Notes under the pieces: generated by a model
What the model was told of the DNA's origin: nothing
Seen by the model: only the letters and a program-made list of their open reading frames with translations
Databases searched by the model: none
In this document: piece after piece, positions 8,010 to 16,754 of the stretch
Position numbering within the stretch: position 1 is the stretch's first letter
How the letters are laid out: the number at the start of each line of letters is the position of its first letter
Position numbers and translations under genes: made by a program
Assembly (NCBI RefSeq): GCF_002646595.1
Contig: NZ_PDUD01000049.1
Coordinates: forward strand, 1-64,000
Direction of reading: 5' to 3'
DNA from: Flavilitoribacter nigricans DSM 23189 = NBRC 102662
Lineage (GTDB): Bacteria > Bacteroidota > Bacteroidia > Chitinophagales > Saprospiraceae
DNA: 64,000 nt

Positions 8010-8732
8010 ATGGAAACGAAAACAAAAGACGAACCTTTTCGCTTCCGGCAGTTTGCCGTTGAGCAGGATCGCTGCAGTATGAAAGTAGGGACCGATGGCG
8101 TGTTGCTGGGGGCCTGGGCGGAAGTTAATGAAGCCCGGCACATACTGGATATCGGGATGGGGTCCGGCCTGATCGCGATCATGCTGGCCCAACGCAATGA
8201 AACGGCCCGGATAGACGGGGTAGAGATCGATCAGCCTTCTTTTGAACAGGCCGGCACCAACATGGCCCGATCTCCCTGGAGCGAGCGACTGGAGGCTTTT
8301 CATACTTCCATCCAGGATTTCGCCCAGGCAACGACTACCCGTTACGATCTCATCGTTAGTAATCCTCCCTTCTTTACCGGGGGCAACCTTTCCTACAACC
8401 AGGATCGCAACTCCGTACGGCATACCGTTAAACTGCCGCATCAGGACCTCCTGTCGGCGGTGCGGAAATTGCTGAACGAACGGGGTCACTTTGCGGTGAT
8501 CCTGCCCTACATCGAAGGTCTGCGATTCTGCGAGCTGGCGGCGACCTACCAGTTGTACTGTTTCCGGATGACTGAAGTGCAGTCACGGGCCGATAGACCC
8601 GTTGAACGCCTGCTGCTGGAGTTCGGCCGGACAAAACAGGACCGACTCGTCGAACAGCTCGTTCTTCAGGCAAACGAAGACCAGGAGCGCACCGCAGCTT
8701 ACCGGGCGCTGACCGAAGACTTCTATCTCTGA
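8010..8732 (+). CDS. trmN6: tRNA1(Val) A37 N6-methyltransferase TrmN6
   Basis: SAM-dependent methyltransferase (YfiC/TrmN6 group) that methylates N6 of A37 in the anticodon loop of tRNA1(Val). The Rossmann motif I DIGMGSGLIA is at about 47-56 and the amino-methyltransferase catalytic motif NPPF at about 115-118. At 240 aa it matches the family, and the N-terminal FRFRQF..EQDRCSMKVGTDG stretch is characteristic. Start ATG lies 16 bp after the AraC-like gene. It is followed by a strong bidirectional terminator facing a convergent gene. Confidence 0.9.
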   Translation: METKTKDEPFRFRQFAVEQDRCSMKVGTDGVLLGAWAEVNEARHILDIGMGSGLIAIMLAQRNETARIDGVEIDQPSFEQAGTNMARSPWSERLEAFHTSIQDFAQATTTRYDLIVSNPPFFTGGNLSYNQDRNSVRHTVKLPHQDLLSAVRKLLNERGHFAVILPYIEGLRFCELAATYQLYCFRMTEVQSRADRPVERLLLEFGRTKQDRLVEQLVLQANEDQERTAAYRALTEDFYL

Positions 8733-8753
8733 TTGTTGGGAAAAGCGAAAATG

Positions 8754-8790
8754 AAAAACGGGAAGTTATGTTGAATAACTTCCCGTTTTT
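8754..8790. terminator. Bidirectional Rho-independent terminator
   Basis: AAAAACGGGAAGTTAT (8754-8769) pairs perfectly with ATAACTTCCCGTTTTT (8775-8790) around GTTGA. T-runs occur on both strands. It separates the convergent trmN6 and small HTH genes. Confidence 0.92.
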
Positions 8791-8795
8791 AATCG

Positions 8796-9056
8796 TCAAC
8801 TAACCACGGTTGCGTTGTGTTCTCTGAGAATTTTTAATGCCAGATCTAAAATGGTGGTGTCCTGTAGGTTTACGATGCCACCGTTGGGTCCGGATTGATA
8901 ATGCTTTCCGGTAAGATCACCCTCGTTGAATTTGTTGGCACCGAAATAATTTCTTACGGTTTGCTCGGTAATGTTTAGCTCTTTGGCGATTCGACCGACG
9001 CTGCCGGTCGGGAGGCGGTGTTTGATGTTCCGTAGCTCATTGAAAGTAATATTCAT
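8796..9056 (-). CDS. Small HTH DNA-binding protein (hypothetical)
   Basis: 86 aa from the ATG at 9056; a GTG two codons upstream (9062) is possible but less likely. Residues about 20-45 (VGRIAKELNITEQTVRNYFG) read as a helix-turn-helix of the kind used to recognise DNA. The rest is a short polar segment and an amphipathic C-terminal helix. I do not recognise a named family beyond general HTH character. A perfect palindrome GGTTTAAT-N5-ATTAAACC 64 bp upstream could be its own operator. Confidence 0.7.
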   Translation of the reverse strand: MNITFNELRNIKHRLPTGSVGRIAKELNITEQTVRNYFGANKFNEGDLTGKHYQSGPNGGIVNLQDTTILDLALKILREHNATVVS

Positions 9057-9119
9057 AAGCACTCTATTTGGTTAAGAAATAGCCTTAAGTGATAGCCCTA
9101 CTAATTTACACGCTTTCCC

Positions 9120-9140
9120 GGTTTAATCAAAAATTAAACC
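9120..9140. promoter_or_regulatory. Perfect palindrome, candidate operator of the small HTH gene
   Basis: GGTTTAAT (9120-9127), five-base spacer, ATTAAACC (9133-9140). It overlaps a near-consensus minus-strand -7 sequence upstream of the HTH gene, so autoregulation is plausible but only inferred. Confidence 0.4.
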
Positions 9141-9383
9141 TAAAAAAGTGAATAAAATTTCGATGATAAAGATCATTGACAACTATAAATTTGGGTAAAC
9201 CGTGTTAGGGTGAAATTAATGTGTGAATATTACTGCTTTTGCCAACTGTGATGGGGCTAAATTGGGAGAAGGGAAACACCTCTGGGCGCGAGCCGGACGA
9301 CCGTTGAAAATTTTACAAAAAACTTGCTGTTTGGATGACTACCGGCGGCAGAAATGAGGAGTAGGAACGGGGTCTATAAACAC

Positions 9384-9413
9384 AAAGCCCGCCCGATATA
9401 CCGGGCAGGCTTT
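9384..9413. terminator. Hairpin terminator downstream of the outer-membrane barrel gene
   Basis: AAAGCC and CGCCCG pair with CGGGC and AGGCTTT, with one bulged base, around ATATAC. It lies 30 bp past the stop of the leftward barrel gene; the AAAG/CTTT ends give a short U-tract on either strand. Confidence 0.6.
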
Positions 9414-9443
9414 GTACTGCTTAAGCAAGAGGGCGGATACCCG

Positions 9444-11099
9444 CTAGAACCTCGCAGAAACACCGACGAGGGCGTTCAGACCGAAGGTAGGATAATCCTG
9501 CCAGCGCTGTCGCCGGTTATTGGCCAGGTTGTTGATCTGGACGAAACCTCCGATATTTTTGGTAAAGTAATATTCCGCCCCGACGCTCACATCGAACAGC
9601 GCGTTGAGGTTGTCGGCCATGCCTTCCCGGTTCAGGAAAGGCACACCGTTCTCCAGGAAGAATTCGCCCGTAAACCGCAGGTTTTGATCCGGCGTGGTGT
9701 ACCGGGCCGTTGCGTTGACGGAAAGCGTGGGCAGATGCCAGGCTTTTTCTTCCCGCTGGGGCGAAAAGATACTCTGACTGATGGAACCGATCAGCTCGAA
9801 ACCTTTGAAGATCGGAGCGGACAATGATGCCTTGAACAGGAATACGTCGACCGAGTCGTACACCGGATTGAAACGAACGATGGAATCCATCGGGTCACTT
9901 AGTACAAACAGCGCGAGGTCCTCGGCGGTCTTGTAACCCAGCTGAGCGTTGTAGTCCACGCCTTTGAAGTTCCCTTTTATCCCGCCGTAGAAGTGGTAAT
10001 AGCGCGTATTTTCCAGTTGGACCTTCGATTCGATAAAGGGGTTGTAATCACTCAGACTGCGGAAGGTGTTCTTCTGAAGATCACCACCGGCCCCGATGTA
10101 AGCTCCGATCAGACCTTCGATGATATTGACACTGGCTTCGATATCGGGAAAGAAAGAAAAGTTGTCTTCGTGCGAAACGATATTGGCTCCTACTTTTACC
10201 TTGAAACGATCGGCGTGGTACGTATAGCTTGGTTGCAGATAGAAGTTATTCAGGGTCTGCTTTTCGGAATTTTTGAAGCTGGTGAAATCAGTGATCAGTT
10301 TCAACTGCAGCGGATCCGAATTATTGAACCACTTCATAGCGTTCAGCGTCAGCTTCAGCCCGTTTTCCCGGGAGGCATAGTTGTCACGCATCAGATAGGT
10401 CTCTACGCCGGCAAAATAGTTGAAATCCGCTTCCGTACGCTCCCCGTTAAAAATAGAGGCGCTGGCATCAATGATATTGAACCGCTGCTTGATCTCTTCG
10501 GCTTCGAAACTGATCGGTGTCCGACTGGTATCGAGCTGCTCGTTCAGCTCATTATAGCCGTAAAAATAAAGGGCATCGCGATTGTATTTGAGTTTACCGT
10601 TGACCGCAAAACCCTGATCAAAGTAATAGGTACCGTCGATGCCGCCGTTGGTCTCGCTAAAGCGCTGGTTCTCTACTTTCTTGCTGTTGTTGGCGGCAAA
10701 ATGCCGGGCGTAGAGTCCCAGGTCCAGATTTTTGACGGAAGTCACATAGTAGGAACCCTCCCCGTAAAATGCATTGGGCAGACCGACGCCGGCTTTCAGA
10801 AAACCGTTGTAGGATTCGGGCAGACCGTCGCGGCTCATCGCCAGCGGGCGGATCTTGGGCGGCAGGTATTCCACCTCCAGGGTTTTATTGAGCGCCGAAT
10901 AAGTCTGCAGGCGGGTAATGGTATCCAGTGGGGGTAATTCGGGACGGATGTTGATCTTATCGGTTTCCAGCAGACGGGCATCAAAACTTTTGATAACATC
11001 TACCTCACCACCGGGTAAGTCCTGGGCCTGGGCCGTTTGCAGTGCACCGAGTGCAAAGATCAAAAGGGCTAGTGGCCGGTATATTGAATTGATATTCAT
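9444..11099 (-). CDS. Outer-membrane beta-barrel protein (TonB-receptor-like barrel without plug)
   Basis: 551 aa with a cleavable signal peptide (residues 1-25, ending AQAQ). The mature part is rich in alternating aromatic/polar strands typical of a large transmembrane barrel and ends in ARF, the C-terminal aromatic expected for recognition by the barrel assembly machinery. No carboxypeptidase-like or plug domain and no TonB box are visible, so it resembles only the barrel half of a TonB-dependent receptor. It follows a giant periplasmic TPR gene on the same strand (102-bp gap), and the two probably work together. Cargo or function unknown. Confidence 0.7.
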   Translation of the reverse strand: MNINSIYRPLALLIFALGALQTAQAQDLPGGEVDVIKSFDARLLETDKINIRPELPPLDTITRLQTYSALNKTLEVEYLPPKIRPLAMSRDGLPESYNGFLKAGVGLPNAFYGEGSYYVTSVKNLDLGLYARHFAANNSKKVENQRFSETNGGIDGTYYFDQGFAVNGKLKYNRDALYFYGYNELNEQLDTSRTPISFEAEEIKQRFNIIDASASIFNGERTEADFNYFAGVETYLMRDNYASRENGLKLTLNAMKWFNNSDPLQLKLITDFTSFKNSEKQTLNNFYLQPSYTYHADRFKVKVGANIVSHEDNFSFFPDIEASVNIIEGLIGAYIGAGGDLQKNTFRSLSDYNPFIESKVQLENTRYYHFYGGIKGNFKGVDYNAQLGYKTAEDLALFVLSDPMDSIVRFNPVYDSVDVFLFKASLSAPIFKGFELIGSISQSIFSPQREEKAWHLPTLSVNATARYTTPDQNLRFTGEFFLENGVPFLNREGMADNLNALFDVSVGAEYYFTKNIGGFVQINNLANNRRQRWQDYPTFGLNALVGVSARF

Positions 11100-11201
11100 C
11101 TTGAGATTTGTGGTTAGCTGTTTATTAAATAGGCAAAGTGCAAAAGGGGAGCGGCCCGCAGCAGGGAACTTTAAGCGCCCTACTCCGGGCTCTACGCCAC
11201 C

Positions 11202-14200
11202 TTAGTTTCCGCCTTCTTCCAACATTTCCAGCCGGTTCGGGTCACTCGGTGCCTGCAGCCTGCTGGAGTTGTTCAGTTGTTGGTTGATCTGGTTGAGTTT
11301 CGTCTGAGCGATCGTGATCAGTTCCTGATCTTCGCGGTAGTTCTCCAGGAGCGCTTCCAGCGCCGCCCGGGCGTTGTACAGGTCACCCTGTTCGGCCAGG
11401 ATATCGGAGAGCAGGATCACACTCTTTGCTACCCAGTACGGATACGCCGAACTTTCCTTGTTGGCGTTCAGGGTCAGTTCGCGAGCCCGGGCCAGATCGC
11501 GCTTCAGATAGTAGATGTAGGCGATGAGGTAGCGGGCTTCGGCGGTTTGCTCGTTGTCGCTGTTACGTACCACGGAGTTGAGCGAGTTTAGCGCCCCGTC
11601 GTAATCGCGGCGATCAAAAGCGATCTTACCCAGATAGAAATTGGCGGTAGCCTTTTGCTGTTGGGAGGCATTCGGACTATTGGCCACTTTACCGGCCAGG
11701 GTGTACACCGCCTGGGTGTTATTGGTGCGGTAGGCCGATCGCAGTGCACCCAACTGCGCTTCAAAGCGCGTATCGGGGTCTTGTGCGGCCAGTTCCAGTT
11801 GTTGGTACAGCTGGTAGGACTTATCAAAATTCAGTTCGTGGTTGTAGGCGATAATGGCGGCTTTTTCCAGCGCTTTCACGTAGAAACGGCTGGGGCCGCG
11901 GGCCGCTACGAATTCGTAATCGCGCAGCGCTTCGGAATACTGCTTCAACACACTGTAAGACTCCCCGCGGTGGTAAGTAGCGGTAAGGGTATACCGGCCG
12001 TTGGGGAATTTGCGCAGGTACTCCGTGTAGCCCTGAATGGCCCGCTGGTAGTTCGCATTTTCAAATTGCGATTCGGCGGCCAGGAAGTTGATGGAGTCCT
12101 TAGCCATATTGTCCACCTTGTAGCCGGGTACTGTTTCGAGGAAAGAGAAATAGTCATCCGCCCGGCCGAGGTCATCGATATAGATCTCTTCCAGCGCGGC
12201 CAGCGCCAGATTGGCTTCACCCGGTTCCGGATTATTGCTGAAGATCTGCTTGTAGTAATTGATGGCGGTTTCCAGGTTGCCCTGGTTGTAACTGATCAGA
12301 CCGAGTTGCAGCAGGGCCTGGTTGATCAGCGGCGAGGTATTGCGGTACTCCGTTACGAGTCTCTGCAGCGGAGCGGCTGCCTTACTCAACTGGCCGATCT
12401 CCTGGTAGGTGATCCCCAGTTGCAGCAGCGCGTCATCCGCGTATTCGGAATTGGAAAACTCCTGCGGGATACGCTCCAGCGCCAGGATCTTTTCGGTATT
12501 TCTTCCCTGCAGCCCTTCGATGATCGCCTTCTGGTAGATGGCGTAAACAAAACCGGCGTAGCGGCGGTTGATCGCTTCGTCGTAATAGCGCAGGGCCTGG
12601 GCGTACTGGTTGCGTTTGAAGTAGGCGTCACCGGAACGGAGGGTAGCGTCGCCCAGCAACTGGGTCTTGACATCGGGGTTCCCGATAAAGCTCTGGTTGC
12701 GCCGGATGCCGTTGACCGTCTCTTCGAAAAAGCCCAGCGCGGCGGTATAGTTCTCCTGTTTGAGATAGTTGTAGCCCTGGATGTAGTTTCCGGTGAAGAT
12801 CGACGCCTCATCCGGCAGGTTATTCATCGTTTTGGCTACGGTCAGGAACTGGTTCATATCCCGAATACTGGAGGGATAATCTCCTTCGCGGTGAGCGATA
12901 TCGCCCATCCAGTAGATGGCCAGCGCTTTGGTGCGCAGATCAACCGGGTATTGCTGAGATTTCTGAAAGTGCAGTTTGGCTTCTTCGTACTGGCCTTCCT
13001 GCATCAGTTGCAGCCCGCGCAGGTAGGCGACCTTCTGGTAGCTTTCCTGTACCTGCGGGGTTTTATTTTGCATTCTTTCCAGAATGTCCAGGGCCAGTTT
13101 ATAATCGCGGTAGGTCAGCAGGATCTCACTCATGAGGGACTGGGCTTCGAGGTAGTAACGCGAAGCCGGGGTGAAGTCCTGCAGAGCGGTCACCGCTTCC
13201 CGCGGATCCTTCAGTTCGTAGGAAAGTTTGGCGTAGTTCCAGTTGGCCTCTTCCTGCAGTTCGGGGTCGTAGTTCATCCGCTTGACGTTACCGAATGCGG
13301 CCCGGGCCGAACGGCGGTCTCCGAGCTGCAGATAGCAGATAGCCATATAGTAATTGGCGGATTGCCCCATCTTGGAATCGACCGTGGCGAGCTCGGAAAA
13401 AGCACGCGCAGCGCCTTCAAAGTCTCCCGTCTGATAGAGGGCAAATCCCAGCTGGAACCATTCCTCTTCCCGCAGTTTGCCACTGCGATCGGCGTAGTAC
13501 TGCAGATAGGGCAGGGCCCGCTCGTAGTTGCCGGTCTCGAAATAAGACTGGCCGATCAGTTGCTGGATCTCTTTGGCATTGCGCAGGCGGGAGTCGGACA
13601 GTCGCGGTTCCGCGTACGAGATCAACTCGCTGAACCGGCGCTCGGCAAAATAGATCTGAGCCAGATAGTAGGGAATGTAGGAACGGTACTTCCTTGATTT
13701 TTCCACGATGCGGAACTGCCGGATGGCCTCGTCGTAATTGCCCTCGTAAAAAAAGCAAAGCCCCAGGTAGTAGTTGGTGGGGTAGTAGTACTCGTTCTCA
13801 AAATCTTTGACCTGATTGAAGTTAGCCTTGGCCTTTTCAAATTCCTTTTGTACAAAAAAGGCATACCCCATGCGGAAGCGCACTTCCGACTTCTGTTCCT
13901 TGGTCATCCCCAGCGTGGGTACCTGGGAAAAGTAGTCGACCGCCTGTTCGTATTTGCCGGCATTGTAGTAGTAGTTGGCAATCTCGATCAGGGCGTCGTT
14001 GGCAATGGGGTCCGGCCGGTATTTCCGGATGAAGTCCAGAATAAGTTTTTCTCCGTCGGGCGCGTCGGATTGCACGGCGGCTTTGGCGTAGTTGAATTCC
14101 GCCTTGGTCATTAGTAGTTCCGCCCGTGCTTCGTTGACCGGTCTTAGTTTATCGATCGTTTTCTGGAATTCGGTTTGGGCCTGTTCGAATAGCCCCTGCT

Positions 14201-14324
14201 CCATAAAGACTTCTCCCCGCTTGAACGCCTCGTTCGCCTCCGTGTAAACGGTAGTCGATTGCGCTATCAAACTGAAGTTACATAGAAGGGCTGCGAATAG
14301 TGACAGCAACTGTCTTGTTCTCAT
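11202..14324 (-). CDS. Secreted tetratricopeptide-repeat protein
   Basis: 1040 aa with an N-terminal signal peptide (about 1-21). Nearly the whole chain is TPR/Sel1-like helical repeats, with YY.AGKYEQAVDYF-type units spaced about 34-37 residues apart from roughly residue 30 to 1010. This makes a long solenoid in the periplasm or at the outer membrane, as in TPR partners of barrel proteins. The ring of Gln/Asn-rich residues near the end may be a flexible tail. It sits directly upstream of the barrel gene. It is longer than BamD-like or gliding-associated TPR proteins I can recall, and I do not assign it to them. Confidence 0.8.
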   Translation of the reverse strand: MRTRQLLSLFAALLCNFSLIAQSTTVYTEANEAFKRGEVFMEQGLFEQAQTEFQKTIDKLRPVNEARAELLMTKAEFNYAKAAVQSDAPDGEKLILDFIRKYRPDPIANDALIEIANYYYNAGKYEQAVDYFSQVPTLGMTKEQKSEVRFRMGYAFFVQKEFEKAKANFNQVKDFENEYYYPTNYYLGLCFFYEGNYDEAIRQFRIVEKSRKYRSYIPYYLAQIYFAERRFSELISYAEPRLSDSRLRNAKEIQQLIGQSYFETGNYERALPYLQYYADRSGKLREEEWFQLGFALYQTGDFEGAARAFSELATVDSKMGQSANYYMAICYLQLGDRRSARAAFGNVKRMNYDPELQEEANWNYAKLSYELKDPREAVTALQDFTPASRYYLEAQSLMSEILLTYRDYKLALDILERMQNKTPQVQESYQKVAYLRGLQLMQEGQYEEAKLHFQKSQQYPVDLRTKALAIYWMGDIAHREGDYPSSIRDMNQFLTVAKTMNNLPDEASIFTGNYIQGYNYLKQENYTAALGFFEETVNGIRRNQSFIGNPDVKTQLLGDATLRSGDAYFKRNQYAQALRYYDEAINRRYAGFVYAIYQKAIIEGLQGRNTEKILALERIPQEFSNSEYADDALLQLGITYQEIGQLSKAAAPLQRLVTEYRNTSPLINQALLQLGLISYNQGNLETAINYYKQIFSNNPEPGEANLALAALEEIYIDDLGRADDYFSFLETVPGYKVDNMAKDSINFLAAESQFENANYQRAIQGYTEYLRKFPNGRYTLTATYHRGESYSVLKQYSEALRDYEFVAARGPSRFYVKALEKAAIIAYNHELNFDKSYQLYQQLELAAQDPDTRFEAQLGALRSAYRTNNTQAVYTLAGKVANSPNASQQQKATANFYLGKIAFDRRDYDGALNSLNSVVRNSDNEQTAEARYLIAYIYYLKRDLARARELTLNANKESSAYPYWVAKSVILLSDILAEQGDLYNARAALEALLENYREDQELITIAQTKLNQINQQLNNSSRLQAPSDPNRLEMLEEGGN

Positions 14325-14668
14325 GAGTATCTGGTTGTTGGACTGTCCAGCCGGGTCCGGGCAGTGATGGTCAGTGATCAGTCGTGAGTAGGGTGGTGTT
14401 CACCTGGTCAATTGCGGGTCGACGAAAACTGCCAGTTGCCGGAATGGATAGCCTATTTGTAATAGGAGTAGTTAATCCGGGTCCACTAGGCTTAGCAAGC
14501 GGGCGAATTTATCTCTTTAACACTTAGAACCATTACGATGATTGTGTTATTGCGGGCAATTTAAGAAAAATTAACAAAGTTGATCGATGGAGGGATGGCG
14601 CGATGCAGGGATAATACGGTAAAAGCTCCGGTGCATCGCCGTATCCGCCGGGCGCCCTCCTGCAGCTA
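14325..14668. other. 344-bp intergenic region upstream of the TPR gene
   Basis: It contains the presumed promoter of the leftward TPR gene; a minus-strand TAAATTCG, one mismatch from TAnnTTTG, is the best candidate (about 14503-14510). No open frame, tRNA or strong terminator was seen downstream of dinB. Confidence 0.35.
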
Positions 14669-15817
14669 TCAGACCATCATGGCATCACAATAGCGGACCG
14701 CCGTTTCCCCGAACCGCTTCCGGATCCGGTCCATGGCCAGCAAGAGCTCGATCTCTTTGGCGGTATCGTCCAGCAGGCTGATCTGGAAACTGCCGCTCAC
14801 CAGGCCGGACAGTTTAACTCCCACCAGACGCACGCGCTGCCTCCGCTGGTATAGTTTCCGGAACAGTTCCTCTACCTGTCGGCGGAGATCCCGGTCGTTC
14901 GCCGTGTAGGGGATCTTGCGCTGTTGGGTATAGGTCTGAAAGTCACTGTAACGGATCTTGACGGTCACGCAGGAAGCCAGTTTGCCGGCATCGCGCAACT
15001 GAAAACCCAGGCGACTGCACATATCCAGAAGCTGGGCCCGCAGAAAGACCGGATCGATGGAATCGGTCTGAAAGGTGCGCTCCCGGGAAATGGACTTTTC
15101 CCGGCGGTAGGGCGTGATCACGGAGGGGTCGATGCCGTTGGCGCGCTCCCAGAGGTAGTCGCCGTATTTACCGAACTCGCGCTGCAGCAAACGCCGGGGG
15201 ATCTTGCTGAGCGTGCCGATGTGGCGAATGCCCATATAGATCAGCTTGCGGGCGTTCACCTCGCCCACACCGTGCATTTTTGCGATGTGGATGGGGGCCA
15301 GGAACGGTCGCTCGTCTCCGGGCGGGATCTGTTTTTCATTGCAGGGTTTGGCAGCATTGGTCGCCATTTTGGAAACGAAGCGGTTGGCGGAAATGCCCGA
15401 AGAGACCGGCAGACCCGATTCGCGCATGATCCGGTGCCGGAGCTCGCGGGACCACTTACAGACGCCGAGATAGCGGTCCATCCCGCTGAGATCGATGTCA
15501 AACTCATCGATGGAGTTTTTGGAAAACACAGGTGCCTGTTCAGTGATGATATCGGTAATGAGGCGGGATTCCCGGCTGTAGAGGTCCATATCACCGCGCA
15601 GATAGACCGCCTCGGGGCAAAATCGCCGGGCGAGCGCCATCGGCATACCGGAGCGCACGCCAAAGCGCCGGGCTTCGTAGCTGGAAGAGGATACAACCCC
15701 GCGATTGCTGCCGCCCCCGATGATGACGGGCCGCTGCAGTAGCTCACTGTTGTATTTTCGTTCCACGGACACGAAAAAGGTATCCATATCCAGGTGGAGT
15801 ACGGCTCGTTGGTACAT
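14669..15817 (-). CDS. dinB: DNA polymerase IV (Y-family, DinB)
   Basis: Error-prone translesion polymerase, 382 aa. The palm metal ligands are Asp10 (HLDMD) and the Ser-Ile-Asp-Glu cluster at 102-105. The YEARRFGVRSGMP finger motif (about 47-59) is intact, as are the helix-hairpin-helix thumb (MHGVGEVNARKL) and the little-finger domain to the end. The protein ends in DAMMV, with no obvious C-terminal clamp-binding QLxLF peptide; ISLLDD inside the little finger is the nearest hydrophobic match. It stands alone with no SOS box recognised, although LexA sites in this phylum cannot be predicted reliably. Confidence 0.93.
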   Translation of the reverse strand: MYQRAVLHLDMDTFFVSVERKYNSELLQRPVIIGGGSNRGVVSSSSYEARRFGVRSGMPMALARRFCPEAVYLRGDMDLYSRESRLITDIITEQAPVFSKNSIDEFDIDLSGMDRYLGVCKWSRELRHRIMRESGLPVSSGISANRFVSKMATNAAKPCNEKQIPPGDERPFLAPIHIAKMHGVGEVNARKLIYMGIRHIGTLSKIPRRLLQREFGKYGDYLWERANGIDPSVITPYRREKSISRERTFQTDSIDPVFLRAQLLDMCSRLGFQLRDAGKLASCVTVKIRYSDFQTYTQQRKIPYTANDRDLRRQVEELFRKLYQRRQRVRLVGVKLSGLVSGSFQISLLDDTAKEIELLLAMDRIRKRFGETAVRYCDAMMV

Positions 15818-16054
15818 GGGTTATAATTGCTTTGGCGACCGAATAGGGGCGTTGCTTTTAAATTTTTTGTAGCAAAATTTATGCCTAAATCTATTTTTAA
15901 AACAAAAAATTGATTGAAAATCGATGGAAAGGAAAAAAAGAATAATTAGTGAGCCAGGCACTGATCCTTTGGCAGGATAATGCTGTTGTATAACTTTTAC
16001 GGAAAACCGGAACTTCTCGGTTTACTCGCTTCAACAATTTCGTGGTACTCCCGT

Positions 16055-16540
16055 TTAGGGCAAAAACGTACCGGAGAAAGAAACAGGCAGCAGGTCTTTA
16101 GCAGATTGCAGTTTAAAGACCGGGCCACTTTCCCCCCGCATAATAATGGAGATCTTTTGTCGGTGCCGGTCTTCGGCTTCACTGATGATCTGCCGGCAGG
16201 CACCACAGGGGCCGGCCGGGGTGTCGATCAGTTTTGCTTCGTTACGCACGGTTACGGCCAGTGACACTATCGGGACATCGGGAAAACGGGAGGCTGCTGC
16301 TCCCATCGCCGTTTGCTCGGCGCAGAGGCACATGGGGTAGGCGGCATTTTCTACATTGTTGCCGGTAATGATCTCTCCGTTGGCCAGCAACAGCGCCGCG
16401 CCGACCCTAAAACGGCTGTAAGGTGCATAGGCATATTTCAGTTGCTCGGCGGCCCGCGCCAACAGTTGCTGGTCGTCGTCGGAAAGTTCGGATTCGTTCT
16501 GGTAAACCTCCAGTGAAATGGAGAGATTTTCTAGTTTCAT
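16055..16540 (-). CDS. cdd: Cytidine deaminase
   Basis: Zinc enzyme deaminating cytidine/deoxycytidine to uridine/deoxyuridine in pyrimidine salvage. 161 aa, matching the short tetrameric class. The first zinc ligand and catalytic Glu are in the CAE motif (after NVENAAYPMCL), and the other two Cys ligands in PCGACRQ. ATG at 16540. There are 237 bp between its end and the start of dinB, so the two are probably separate units. Confidence 0.93.
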   Translation of the reverse strand: MKLENLSISLEVYQNESELSDDDQQLLARAAEQLKYAYAPYSRFRVGAALLLANGEIITGNNVENAAYPMCLCAEQTAMGAAASRFPDVPIVSLAVTVRNEAKLIDTPAGPCGACRQIISEAEDRHRQKISIIMRGESGPVFKLQSAKDLLPVSFSGTFLP

Positions 16541-16754
16541 GGATTACAAATAAATAACACAAAATAAAATTTTGTAGCCCGGACTTTTAGTCGCAAAGTG
16601 CGTATCTTGTGGCCTGAAAAGAAACTGGAGCTGAGCTGATTTATTAAGTTAGTATGCGTAACAATAGGAACCGGTGCGCTGACCGAAATGTTTTGATTGT
16701 CCGCATGGTATGGAATAGAGTATCCTAACGAACAAATGTATTAAGACCAAATTT

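Larger units (their letters stand above)
9057..9443. other. 387-bp intergenic region: palindrome, consensus -7 element, hairpin
   Basis: It holds the palindrome at 9120-9140, a plus-strand exact TAAATTTG at 9186-9193 with no gene downstream on that strand, and the hairpin at 9384-9413. A short plus-strand transcript from about 9200 to 9413 is conceivable but unsupported otherwise. No convincing protein-coding frame. Confidence 0.5.

Noticed and set aside
11655-13697. 680-codon plus-strand open frame
   Set aside because: It is the shadow of the TPR gene on the other strand, with no domain signature.
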